Assembly: GCA_017504965.1 (NCBI GenBank)
Contig: JAFVQD010000016.1
Coordinates: 1 to 64,000, forward strand
Reading direction: 5' to 3'
From: Bacteroidales bacterium
GTDB taxonomy: Bacteria > Bacteroidota > Bacteroidia > Bacteroidales > UBA932
Length of the DNA: 64,000 nucleotides
Numbering within the stretch: position 1 is the stretch's first letter; the number at the start of each line of letters is the position of its first letter. Positions 17,313-25,152 of this stretch are shown in pieces. Under the pieces are notes generated by a model. It saw only the letters and a program-made list of their open reading frames with translations. It had not been told where the DNA came from and did no database searches. The position numbers and the translations under genes are program-made.

Positions 17313-18717
17313 ACCCTGTCACAAGCTCGAACACTCTATCGAAATTGGTGTTGTAGAAGTTCTCGTACGAGTCACGGGGAGAGTGGTAATTCTTATTGGT
17401 ATCGCCGTCAAGTTCCATATACATAGCAGGTACACCCTTCAGTGTGAATGGATAGTGGTCTGCATAGTCCTCATTAGGGTGACGGTCAAATTTGGCAAAC
17501 GGTTTTTTCATCTCGCTGTTCACCTTCTGAAGATAAGCAAAAGGCTCCTCACCTTCATCCCCCACCTGACAAACGACAGTGTTTCCATTGTCCCCTATCA
17601 TATCGAGCTCGATAAAGAATCGGATATCCTCGAGAGGGAGGAGAGGGTTATCTGCATAGAAGAATGAGCCGAGAAGATTGTTCTCTTCAGCGTCGAAGAA
17701 GATGAACATCAGAGAGTAGTCGGGCTGATGTCTCTTGAAGTGCCTCATAAGGTTCAGAAGCATAGCAGAGCCCGATGAGTTGTCGTTTGCCCCATAGAAA
17801 ATATCTTTTCCACAAACACCCAGGTGATCATAGTGACAAGCTATAATGAAGTGTTTGTCAGGGTGTTTGGCTCCGGGAATATAGGCTATGATATTGTGGG
17901 CATCGTTATGTACCATCTCAGCCTCCACATCGATATAGACCTTCTTGGCATTGTCAGGGAATGCTGAGTTTGTGATAAATACCGGCATAGGGGTCTGGAA
18001 GTGGTTACGGGACTTGAAGTATGGGAGGAGTTCTTCACCTTTGCAGATGATGGCGCCCACATTTTTCAATGGTACGAAATAGGTCTTGTAGACCTCGATC
18101 CCTGGAAAAGTGTACATAGTCTTGCGGAACACATCCCAGTCCAGTACGACAGCCTTGTTACGGAACTTGCCGCTGTCCATATACTTGCAGAATGTATCTG
18201 GATCGAGATGTTTGTCATCGAGATATACCACATCCAGTTCACCCTGGAATGTGGGGGAGAACTCTTTGAGTGTATAATCCACCGTATTAACCAGAGTCTT
18301 GCCGTCCACTGTAAGCTCGACAGCACCTCTCTGAGCATTAAGAGGGTGGCTGAAGTGCTGAAGATAAGCGAGCTGCCCGGGTGTGCCGTGACTCCATCGG
18401 GCTGCATCAGATGGGGTGATGAGACTTTTGAATTCGGGCTGGAGAGAGTGAAGTTCAGGCCTCTGTTTCTCCTCCCAGGCGGCATCTATAACCTCCTGTG
18501 GTACAGGTCCTACACCCAGTGACTCTATCTCACCTATGATATATTCGGCAGCTTTTATAGTGCCGTTCATATAGTTGCTGCGGCCGTAATATTCGGCAGA
18601 TGAAAGCTCTTTTACTACGCTGTCGAAATACTCAACACTTGGAGCGGGAGTCTTGTCGCCGCCTGTGCAGCCACATAATGCTAAAGCACTCATAATTAGA
18701 AGTAGATTTTTCTTCAT
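17296..18717 (-). CDS. M28-family aminopeptidase lipoprotein
   Basis: This 473-residue exported zinc peptidase has a lipoprotein signal (MKKNLLLIMSALALCGC, lipobox LCGC), so it is probably surface- or periplasm-anchored. The M28 domain (about residues 255-470) shows His and Asp of CHYDHLGV, the bridging Asp of GANDNSSGSA, the general base and ligand of FDAEENNLLGS, Asp of IELDMIGDNG and the late His of DHYPF. The N-terminal third (residues ~20-250) is a family extension with a PA-like insert. Cleaving N-terminal residues from peptides is the family role. No partner gene is evident. Confidence 0.9.
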   Translation of the reverse strand: MKKNLLLIMSALALCGCTGGDKTPAPSVEYFDSVVKELSSAEYYGRSNYMNGTIKAAEYIIGEIESLGVGPVPQEVIDAAWEEKQRPELHSLQPEFKSLITPSDAARWSHGTPGQLAYLQHFSHPLNAQRGAVELTVDGKTLVNTVDYTLKEFSPTFQGELDVVYLDDKHLDPDTFCKYMDSGKFRNKAVVLDWDVFRKTMYTFPGIEVYKTYFVPLKNVGAIICKGEELLPYFKSRNHFQTPMPVFITNSAFPDNAKKVYIDVEAEMVHNDAHNIIAYIPGAKHPDKHFIIACHYDHLGVCGKDIFYGANDNSSGSAMLLNLMRHFKRHQPDYSLMFIFFDAEENNLLGSFFYADNPLLPLEDIRFFIELDMIGDNGNTVVCQVGDEGEEPFAYLQKVNSEMKKPFAKFDRHPNEDYADHYPFTLKGVPAMYMELDGDTNKNYHSPRDSYENFYNTNFDRVFELVTGFIEGY

Positions 18718-18741
18718 ATCGATTAGTATGTATGTTCAGGA

Positions 18742-18749
18742 CAAATTTA
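18742..18749 (-). promoter_or_regulatory. -7 element TAAATTTG for the M28 peptidase
   Basis: Perfect TAnnTTTG match ending 24 bases before the peptidase ATG at 18717. Confidence 0.5.
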
Positions 18750-18784
18750 AGAAATTTTGTTCTATATGTGCACTCATATTTGCT

Positions 18785-18792
18785 TATCTTTG
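18785..18792 (+). promoter_or_regulatory. -7 element TATCTTTG for the MFS transporter
   Basis: Perfect TAnnTTTG match ending 23 bases before ATG 18816. It lies downstream of the ATG at 18732, which argues that the longer frame is not the real start. Confidence 0.5.
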
Positions 18793-18815
18793 GGCCGATT
18801 TTTTATGAAGAGAAA

Positions 18816-20006
18816 ATGACCGATATATCCAAGCCAAAACTCTGGACCGGTGACTACCTTAAGGTCTGGATAGGTAACTTCCTGATGTATTTTGCCTTTT
18901 ATCTTGTCACCCCACTCCTACCCCTCTATTTGAGGGATGTCTTTGCGGCTGACAAAGCTACAATAGGTGTGGTGCTTAGCGGATACACCATCACTGCACT
19001 CCTGATCCGTCTCCTGAGCGGATATATTGTAGACCGCTTTCCCAGAAAGAGGGTGCTGATACTCTGTTATGCGACATTTATGGCATTCTTCTTCGGATAT
19101 TATTTCACCGGATCTCTTCTCTTTTTCGCAGTGATAAGGACCCTTCACGGTGCCCCATTCGGGATCACTACCGTTTCGAGCAATACTGTGGCCATCGATG
19201 TCCTACACCCCGATAGGCGTGCCGAAGGGATAGGGTACTATGGTTTGAGTAACAATATCGCTATGGCTATAGGTCCGTCGATAGGTCTTGTCATATATCA
19301 CTCTACAGCGAACTACCCTCTGATCTTTACCCTGTCGATAGTGATTGCCGCCATAGGTCTGATTCTCGACACCACCATTCGCTGTCGTGACCGTCAGCCT
19401 GTGTATGAGAAAAAGAAACTGTCACTGGACCGTTTTATCCTCCTTAAAGGGTGGAGCGAAGGGATAACCATTATGGGAGTCTCATTTGCCTACGGTATAT
19501 TGGTGACATACATAGCGATATACAGTCAGGATGTGCTGGGGATCACATCGGGGACAGGTGGATTCTTTATGCTTCTGGCAGCCGGTCTGATTACGGCCAG
19601 ACTTACAGGAAACAAGTCCCTGAGAGAGGGGCACGTGGTCCGTAACGCCTCTATGGGACTTGTCATAGCTCTTTTAGGATATCTGATTTTTATAACAGTT
19701 CCTACAGTTTTCGGATACTATCTGGCTGCATTTGTGATAGGATTCGGCAATGGCAACACCTATCCTGCGATGCAGACTATGTTCATAAATCTCGCCCCTA
19801 ACAATCAGCGTGGGACAGCCACATCGACTATCCTCTCCAGCTGGGATATCGGTATGGGGCTCGGTATTATCCTCGGAGGGGCGATCTCCGAACACCTTGG
19901 TGGCTACATCTCGGCATTTGTCGCAGCCCTGATAATCAACACCCTCGGTACCATTTTCTTCTTCCTCTACGGCCGTGGCCGCTTTATGCGTGACCGTATC
20001 CGTTAG
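18816..20006 (+). CDS. MFS transporter
   Basis: This 396-residue inner-membrane protein has about twelve hydrophobic segments and the MFS loop-2/3 signature (SGYIVDRFPRKRVLIL, a variant of GxLxDRxGRR). It is related to drug-efflux or sugar-efflux MFS proteins; the substrate cannot be inferred. A longer frame from 18732 adds 28 poorly MFS-like residues and is contradicted by the promoter position. The stop overlaps the SIMPL-domain gene by four bases, convergent. Confidence 0.85.
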   Translation: MTDISKPKLWTGDYLKVWIGNFLMYFAFYLVTPLLPLYLRDVFAADKATIGVVLSGYTITALLIRLLSGYIVDRFPRKRVLILCYATFMAFFFGYYFTGSLLFFAVIRTLHGAPFGITTVSSNTVAIDVLHPDRRAEGIGYYGLSNNIAMAIGPSIGLVIYHSTANYPLIFTLSIVIAAIGLILDTTIRCRDRQPVYEKKKLSLDRFILLKGWSEGITIMGVSFAYGILVTYIAIYSQDVLGITSGTGGFFMLLAAGLITARLTGNKSLREGHVVRNASMGLVIALLGYLIFITVPTVFGYYLAAFVIGFGNGNTYPAMQTMFINLAPNNQRGTATSTILSSWDIGMGLGIILGGAISEHLGGYISAFVAALIINTLGTIFFFLYGRGRFMRDRIR

Positions 20007-20707
20007 TTCTTCAAGTAGTAGGTTACAGAGGTAACCACACGCACTTTCTTGATGTGCGGAGTATTCGAGTCGCGGTCGGTAATGGTGAATGTACCTTGAC
20101 TGGCAGTCTTGATCTTACCCAGAGTGCTGTCAGAGTCTTTGGCAAACTTCTCTGCTGTCTCGCGGGCATTCTTGGTGGCCTCTTCGATCATCTCAGGTTT
20201 GATCTCATTAAGGCTGTCATACTGGAATTCCACAGGGTTCTCCCATTTGTTCCCGCCGGTCACAATACCTTTCTTCAGTAGCTGTGACTGTTTGGCCATA
20301 AGGTCCAGTACCACATCCACCTTCTTGGTGCATACTGTGATGATATTGGTGGAGATATATCTGAACGCTCTGTCATTACCTCCGTACTCATTGGCATATT
20401 TGTCGGAGATGGCAGGGGTAGCTACAGATATCTCAGCATCCTCTATCCCACCTTTTTTCAGAAAATTGATGATGGCTTCGTTACTGTAGTCGGTCTGATC
20501 ATACACAGACTGTATATCGTTAGCCATCACTTTATACACTACAGGCCATATCACTTTATCTGCCTTCACCTCCCTCTCACAAAGCCCCTTTACATTCACT
20601 ATCCGGTCAAATGAACGGAAATTGTTCACTGCCTTAGGTATCATTATACCCAAGACCATCAGTCCGACCATAATGGCCAGACCACTGTAAAATTTACCTT
20701 TATCCAT
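20003..20707 (-). CDS. SIMPL (DUF541) domain protein
   Basis: This 234-residue protein has one N-terminal membrane helix (about residues 8-25) and an exported SIMPL/DUF541 domain (about 35-230). It shows the family features VNVKGLCEREVKADKVIWPV at the start and ATKNARETAEKFAKDSD in the long helix. Bacterial SIMPL proteins assemble into ring-like oligomers in the periplasm and have been linked to oxidative stress, but no activity is established. It follows the 76-residue gene after 3 bases and is probably cotranscribed with the Dabb gene further upstream. Confidence 0.85.
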   Translation of the reverse strand: MDKGKFYSGLAIMVGLMVLGIMIPKAVNNFRSFDRIVNVKGLCEREVKADKVIWPVVYKVMANDIQSVYDQTDYSNEAIINFLKKGGIEDAEISVATPAISDKYANEYGGNDRAFRYISTNIITVCTKKVDVVLDLMAKQSQLLKKGIVTGGNKWENPVEFQYDSLNEIKPEMIEEATKNARETAEKFAKDSDSTLGKIKTASQGTFTITDRDSNTPHIKKVRVVTSVTYYLKN

Positions 20708-20710
20708 CTT

Positions 20711-20941
20711 TTAAATATTGTATTTTTTGTCGAAAGCGATCTGAATCTGCTGGAATTGGGCTTTTACCTCTTTGGCAAGAGCCTTCTCCTCATCTGTCTT
20801 AGGACATCTTGCAGCCTTTTTCAGCGCTATTTCCACTGGTTCCACTTTTTGCAAAAAAGGGATCATTTCATCCATAGGATCATTGGCAAGGATGTCAAGT
20901 TGCTTTTTAACCTCTTGCAAGTCTTGTAGTTTCTTTGTCAT
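20711..20941 (-). CDS. Small helical protein of unknown function
   Basis: This 76-residue, Lys/Glu-rich protein is predicted to be almost entirely helical (KKLQDLQEVKKQLDILAND and DEEKALAKEVKAQFQQIQIAF), with no signal peptide or membrane segment. I recognise no family. It lies 3 bases from the SIMPL gene and 29 bases from the Dabb gene, so it is the middle member of a likely three-gene operon. Confidence 0.6.
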   Translation of the reverse strand: MTKKLQDLQEVKKQLDILANDPMDEMIPFLQKVEPVEIALKKAARCPKTDEEKALAKEVKAQFQQIQIAFDKKYNI

Positions 20942-20970
20942 AGTAGTAAGATTTTATGAATGATTTATAA

Positions 20971-21267
20971 TTACACCTCCCAGTCGCAAGCCACGCGCGA
21001 TTCACGCACTTTCTTGCAGTATGAGGATATTTTCACGTGTTCGGGGTGCACTTTATATGCAGCCAGATCTTCCAGTGAACGGAATGTAGATACCAAACAG
21101 GCATCATAATTACCATCCACTACATTGATACCCACCTCGCAGCTCAACAGCTCCGGTACGACACCCATCAGCCCCTCCAGATGCTCTTTCATCCAGTGGG
21201 CATTCTCTTTCGCTGTAAGTCCCTCTGCTTCTGGCTTAAGTTTCCACATTACAATATGCTTGATCAT
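20971..21267 (-). CDS. Dabb (stress-responsive A/B barrel) protein
   Basis: This 98-residue dimeric alpha/beta barrel domain starts MIKHIVMWKLK and has the family elements LLSCEVGINVVDGNYDACLV and YKVHPEHVKISSY. Dabb proteins are small cytoplasmic ferredoxin-like barrels. Some are enzymes in polyketide or aromatic metabolism, but most bacterial copies have no assigned reaction. It is first in a likely operon with a helical protein and a SIMPL protein. Confidence 0.85.
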   Translation of the reverse strand: MIKHIVMWKLKPEAEGLTAKENAHWMKEHLEGLMGVVPELLSCEVGINVVDGNYDACLVSTFRSLEDLAAYKVHPEHVKISSYCKKVRESRVACDWEV

Positions 21268-21290
21268 ATCTTCTCAGTTTTATCTCTCTA

Positions 21291-21298
21291 CAAAATTA
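21291..21298 (-). promoter_or_regulatory. -7 element TAATTTTG for the Dabb operon
   Basis: Perfect TAnnTTTG match ending 23 bases before ATG 21267. Confidence 0.5.
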
Positions 21299-21313
21299 AC
21301 TTTTTTATCCCTC

Positions 21314-21835
21314 TTATCCAATAGTGAGTCCCATAATGTAGTCATTCATATAGAACCCCTCCCCTATATCGAAATCACCCTGGCGGAGGATGGTCATCCC
21401 CTGGTGGCGATAGAACTCCACCGCTTTATTGGCCCTGTTGACATTCAGCTCCATCAGCGCCTTCTCACCCATCTTGGCTCCTCTGACGTGCCTAATGGCG
21501 GTGTCGAAGAGGGCTTGCCCCACCCTTTTCCCCTGAAACAGGGGGAGGACATATATCTTCTGGAGATGGAACACCTCTCTCCCCTCTCCGTCTGTACCTT
21601 CCCTCTGCACAGACAAGTACCCCGCAGGGACCCCGTCATAATGAGCGATATAGTAGACGTGCCCATCCTCCAGCTGTCTGTGAAGGCTCTCCATCGAGTA
21701 CATCCACTCCATCATATACTCCATCTGTTCAGGTGACAATATCTCCTTATATGTCTCTCTGAAGACTGTCTGTGCCATATCGTGAATGGTCTGCATATCT
21801 TCGGGACCACATTTTTTTATCAATACTTCCTCCAT
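21314..21835 (-). CDS. GNAT-family N-acetyltransferase
   Basis: This 173-residue cytoplasmic acetyltransferase has a GNAT fold. Acetyl-CoA pyrophosphate-binding motif A is seen as LQKIYVLPLFQGKRVGQALF (QGKRVG loop), and motif B as ALMELNVNRANKAVEFYRHQG. It resembles small-molecule or peptide acetyltransferases of the RimI/PaiA type. The substrate is unknown. It is transcribed alone, divergent from the aldehyde dehydrogenase gene. Confidence 0.85.
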   Translation of the reverse strand: MEEVLIKKCGPEDMQTIHDMAQTVFRETYKEILSPEQMEYMMEWMYSMESLHRQLEDGHVYYIAHYDGVPAGYLSVQREGTDGEGREVFHLQKIYVLPLFQGKRVGQALFDTAIRHVRGAKMGEKALMELNVNRANKAVEFYRHQGMTILRQGDFDIGEGFYMNDYIMGLTIG

Positions 21836-21851
21836 ACCTTATCATTTGGTA

Positions 21852-21859
21852 CAAATTTA
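21852..21859 (-). promoter_or_regulatory. -7 element TAAATTTG for the GNAT gene
   Basis: Perfect TAnnTTTG match ending 16 bases before ATG 21835. It is one base from the divergent element at 21861. Confidence 0.5.
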
Positions 21860-21860
21860 G

Positions 21861-21868
21861 TAATTTCG
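21861..21868 (+). promoter_or_regulatory. Variant -7 element TAATTTCG for the aldehyde dehydrogenase
   Basis: One mismatch (TTCG for TTTG), 28 bases before ATG 21897. The same TTCG variant precedes two other genes in this window (32402, 59372). Confidence 0.3.
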
Positions 21869-21896
21869 CAATATAACGGAAACAATAAATCTGACT

Positions 21897-23285
21897 ATGG
21901 CCATAGCGAACACACCTACAGATAGAATAAAGGAGATAGTGAAGGGGCAGAAGAGTTTTTTTGCATCTGAAGCGACCCTGGATGTCAAATTCAGAAAACA
22001 GATGCTCCGACGACTTGAAGTGGCACTACACAAATGGGAAGACCGGCTGTGTGAAGCCCTTTGGGCGGACCTGCACAAATCCTACGAGGAGGCCTATCTC
22101 ACCGAGATCAGCATCGTATATACTGAGATCAGGACCCACCTGAGACATTTGCAGAGATGGGCACGCCGTGAAAAGAGGCCTACCCCTCTGAAGCTCTTCC
22201 CTTCCCGTTCGTATGTGGTGAAAGAGCCATTGGGCAATGCCCTTATCTTCTCCCCCTGGAACTACCCCGTCCAGCTTCTGCTGAATCCTCTGGTGGGGGC
22301 AATATCTGCAGGTTGCACCGCGGTGCTGAAGCCCTCTCCATATGTGCCCCACGTCTCTGAGGTGCTGGGGAGGATGATAAGCGAGACTTTTGATGAAAAG
22401 TATATTGCGGTAGCTCAGGGCAATAGAGAGGTCAATGCAGCATTGCTCGAAGAGCGATGGGACCTGATCTTTTTCACCGGAAGCCCCGACCTGGGGAAAA
22501 AGGTGATGGCTGCAGCAGCTAAGAATCTTACCCCTGTGGTGCTGGAGCTTGGTGGCAAAAGCCCTTGCATCATCGACCGCAGCGCAGATATCGCTGTCGC
22601 TGCCAAAAGGGTCGCCTGGGGCAAAACCCTCAATTCGGGGCAGACTTGCATTGCCCCCGACTACATTCTCATCCATCCCGAGGTGAAAGAGCCATTTGTC
22701 AAAGCCTTCGGCAATGCCATAAAGGAACTTCACGGCGAGGAGATCAGAGAGAGCCGGCATTTTGTGAGGATGGTGAGTGACAAGGCATTTGACCGCGTAG
22801 CAGGATATCTGAAAGATGGCCGGGTGCTGTATGGTGGGAGGATGGACCCCTCTGAGAAATTCATCGAGCCTACCCTGCTGGAGATAAGTGATGCCGATGT
22901 GCCGGTGATGAAAGAGGAGATATTCGGTCCCATCTTTCCGGTAATCACAGTGGAAGGGGAGTTTATGGAAGAGGTCATCAAGTTCGTGAAAGAGAGGGAG
23001 AAACCACTTGCGTTCTACTATTTCGGCAAGGAGTCTGACGGGTGGGAGTGCATTCGGAGAACATCATCTGGAGGAGGGTGCATAAATGACGTCATAATGC
23101 ATATTGCCAACGAATCTGTCCCATTTGGAGGTGTCGGAAATTCCGGTATGGGTCACTACCACTCGAAAGCGAGCTTCGACGCATTCACCCACACCCGGAC
23201 CATCATCTCCACCGCCACCTGGATAGACCTCCCATTCAGATATATGCCCTACAAACTCTTCTCACTGGTCAAAAAGCTGCTGTGA
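21897..23285 (+). CDS. Aldehyde dehydrogenase (ALDH3-like)
   Basis: This 462-residue NAD(P)-dependent aldehyde dehydrogenase has catalytic Cys251 in NSGQTCIAPDY and general base Glu217 in VVLELGGKSP. The N-terminal FSPWNYPVQLLLNP and FTGSPDLGKKVMAAAAKN (NAD fold) and C-terminal VPFGGVGNSGMGHYH are as in ALDH3 or YwdH-type enzymes. These oxidise medium- and long-chain fatty or aromatic aldehydes. A C-terminal hydrophobic/basic tail (RYMPYKLFSLVKKLL) may help membrane association, as in fatty aldehyde dehydrogenases; that point is inference. It is followed by the MsrA-PAS gene, which has its own promoter. Confidence 0.9.
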   Translation: MAIANTPTDRIKEIVKGQKSFFASEATLDVKFRKQMLRRLEVALHKWEDRLCEALWADLHKSYEEAYLTEISIVYTEIRTHLRHLQRWARREKRPTPLKLFPSRSYVVKEPLGNALIFSPWNYPVQLLLNPLVGAISAGCTAVLKPSPYVPHVSEVLGRMISETFDEKYIAVAQGNREVNAALLEERWDLIFFTGSPDLGKKVMAAAAKNLTPVVLELGGKSPCIIDRSADIAVAAKRVAWGKTLNSGQTCIAPDYILIHPEVKEPFVKAFGNAIKELHGEEIRESRHFVRMVSDKAFDRVAGYLKDGRVLYGGRMDPSEKFIEPTLLEISDADVPVMKEEIFGPIFPVITVEGEFMEEVIKFVKEREKPLAFYYFGKESDGWECIRRTSSGGGCINDVIMHIANESVPFGGVGNSGMGHYHSKASFDAFTHTRTIISTATWIDLPFRYMPYKLFSLVKKLL

Positions 23286-23315
23286 GATACAATTATGATT
23301 TTTTTCTTTTCTTAT

Positions 23316-23323
23316 TAACTTTG
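23316..23323 (+). promoter_or_regulatory. -7 element TAACTTTG next to the msrA start
   Basis: Perfect TAnnTTTG match separated from the ATG at 23328 by only four bases. The catalytic GGCFWG lies at residues 9-14, so a later start is not possible. A leaderless mRNA is predicted. Confidence 0.5.
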
Positions 23324-23327
23324 TGAT

Positions 23328-24164
23328 ATGACAAAAGAGATATATTTCGCTGGAGGGTGCTTTTGGGGTACCCAGCACTACTTCAAACAGATCAGAGGAA
23401 TTGTGGACACAGCTGCAGGCTATGCCAATGGCAATATCCCTGCCCCCACTTATCAGGAGGTTTACACCGATACCACCGGCTATGCCGAGACTGTGAAAGT
23501 GATTTATGATCCGGTGCAGATTCCGCTGTCACTTCTGGTGGAACTCTATTTCAAATCCATCGATCCTCTATCTGTAAATAAGCAGGGGGAAGATACAGGG
23601 ACCCGTTATCGCACAGGGATCTATTTCTCAGATGAGGAGGACTTGCCCGTAATCCGGAAGGTTTATGACCGTATAGCTTCGCAATACGATGCCCCTCTGG
23701 CTGTAGAGCTGGAGCCGCTCCGGAATTTCTATCCTGCAGAGGAGTATCATCAGGACTATCTGGATAAGAACCCATCTGGCTATTGCCATTTGCCTGAGGC
23801 ATTGTTCGAATTTGCCAGGAATTACCAGATAAACATCCCCGACTGGGCCAAAGAGATTAACTGCGCTGTGACTGTTTGTGATACAGAGGGTGTAATCATA
23901 TATATGAACGACAAGTCAAAAGAGACATTCGCTTCGTATGGGGATCTGGTAGGGAAAAATCTTATGGGGTGTCACTCTGACCGCTCCAAAGAGATTATCA
24001 GAAAACTGATGGAGATTTCAGGCACAAACTGCTACACCATCTCCAAAAACGGGCTTCGCAAGATGATCTATCAGACTGTCTGGAAAAATGGAGGTCAGGT
24101 GGCCGGCCTGGTGGAGATCTCTATAGTCCTCCCAGAAGATATGCCCCACTACGACAGAGGGTAA
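23328..24164 (+). CDS. msrA: Peptide-methionine (S)-S-oxide reductase fused to a PAS-like domain
   Basis: Residues 1-~165 are a complete MsrA, which reduces methionine-S-sulfoxide in proteins. They include catalytic Cys11 in GGCFWG, the GYANG and GYAETVKVIYDP motifs and EEYHQDYLDKNP. Residues ~178-272 form a PAS-like domain: CAVTVCDTEGVIIYMND, then KETFASYGDLVGKNLMGCHS and TVWKNGGQVAGLVEISI. MsrA normally ends after the first part, or is fused to MsrB. PAS domains bind heme, flavin or small ligands, so redox or gas sensing is conceivable. No heme or flavin signature is certain here. It is convergent with the YgbA-like gene (5 bases apart). Confidence 0.9.
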   Translation: MTKEIYFAGGCFWGTQHYFKQIRGIVDTAAGYANGNIPAPTYQEVYTDTTGYAETVKVIYDPVQIPLSLLVELYFKSIDPLSVNKQGEDTGTRYRTGIYFSDEEDLPVIRKVYDRIASQYDAPLAVELEPLRNFYPAEEYHQDYLDKNPSGYCHLPEALFEFARNYQINIPDWAKEINCAVTVCDTEGVIIYMNDKSKETFASYGDLVGKNLMGCHSDRSKEIIRKLMEISGTNCYTISKNGLRKMIYQTVWKNGGQVAGLVEISIVLPEDMPHYDRG

Positions 24165-24169
24165 AGAGG

Positions 24170-24463
24170 TTATCTTTTTAACATATGCCTGATGGCCTTC
24201 AGTGGGGAGTAGAATAGCATTCTCGGACCTATAGTCCTCATAATCAGACGTATTTTCTCCCTTTGGTGAGGGGGATAACAGTGTGTCGGGCATTTCTGGC
24301 AGGTGGTCTTGTCCTCTCCATAACGGCACCTGTCAAGTCTCTTGTGTGCGAATACAATCAGTTCCCGACACTCGGGACACAGCTCCCTATTCTTCTCCAC
24401 TTTACGACAGTACAGCTCTATCATAAACTGCACCGTCTCTTTCTCCTGCTCTATCCTGCCCAT
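24170..24463 (-). CDS. YgbA-like protein (nitrous oxide-stimulated promoter family)
   Basis: This 97-residue cysteine-rich protein matches the YgbA family, whose E. coli member is induced by nitrosative stress through NsrR. It has the family pattern EKETVQFMIELYCRK, then LCPECRELIVFAHKRLDRC, CQKCPTHCYPP and IMRTIGPRMLFYSP. Seven cysteines and several histidines suggest metal binding. The molecular function is not established. It lies 14 bases after ppa in the same direction and next to the convergent MsrA-PAS gene, giving a small redox/nitrosative neighbourhood. Confidence 0.85.
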   Translation of the reverse strand: MGRIEQEKETVQFMIELYCRKVEKNRELCPECRELIVFAHKRLDRCRYGEDKTTCQKCPTHCYPPHQREKIRLIMRTIGPRMLFYSPLKAIRHMLKR

Positions 24464-24477
24464 TTATATCCTAACCC

Positions 24478-25101
24478 CTACTCCTCTTTAAACAGATCTT
24501 CATAGTCCTCAGTAGATCTGAGGATGACATCCTTGGCTACATCTGCCCCATAGATGGAGATAAACTGCATACGGGAAGTGTGCTCACCGGGGATATCCTT
24601 ATATGTGCTGAAGTAGTGTATAAGACGACGGATGATATCTATCGGCACCTGTTCGATATCTGTCATCATACCATAGACAGCGTCACTCCTCAGGACAGCG
24701 ATAATCTTGTCATCAGCCTGATTGTGATCCAGAAGCCTCAGACCTCCGATAGGTCTCGCATTCACTATAATATCTCCGTGGGTCACATCTTTCTCTGTCA
24801 AAATACAGATGTCCAGGGGATCGCCGTCTCCATCCACATCTGTCCTGCACAGAGCCTTGTTTGTAAGCTCTGCCATCTTGGTCCCACAGTAAGTCTTGGG
24901 GAGAAAACCATACAGAGAAGGTACTATATTTGAGAACTTCTGAGGTCTGTCAAGAGACAGATATCCAGACTCTTTATCCACTTCATACTTTACTGTGTCG
25001 GTAGGGACTATCTCGATAAATGCCCTTACCACTTCAGGAAAATCGGCGCCCTGCTTGATACCGTGCCAGGGATGTGCCTTGTGTGTAATGATCTTTTTCA
25101 T
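24478..25101 (-). CDS. ppa: Inorganic pyrophosphatase, family I
   Basis: This 207-residue soluble Mg-dependent pyrophosphatase hydrolyses PPi to drive biosynthesis. It shows the signature DVDGDGDPLDICIL with the three catalytic Asp residues, the YGFLPKTYCGT region and KIIAVL near the second metal site. It is a little longer than the 175-residue bacterial type, as is common in Bacteroidota. It is probably the first gene of a two-gene operon with the YgbA-like protein. Confidence 0.92.
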   Translation of the reverse strand: MKKIITHKAHPWHGIKQGADFPEVVRAFIEIVPTDTVKYEVDKESGYLSLDRPQKFSNIVPSLYGFLPKTYCGTKMAELTNKALCRTDVDGDGDPLDICILTEKDVTHGDIIVNARPIGGLRLLDHNQADDKIIAVLRSDAVYGMMTDIEQVPIDIIRRLIHYFSTYKDIPGEHTSRMQFISIYGADVAKDVILRSTEDYEDLFKEE

Positions 25102-25122
25102 TCTCGTCTGCGATTTGACGCC

Positions 25123-25130
25123 TACAAAAT
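25123..25130 (-). promoter_or_regulatory. -7 element TAATTTTG for ppa
   Basis: Perfect TAnnTTTG match ending 21 bases before ATG 25101. Confidence 0.5.
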
Positions 25131-25152
25131 TAATATAAATATCATTCCGTTG

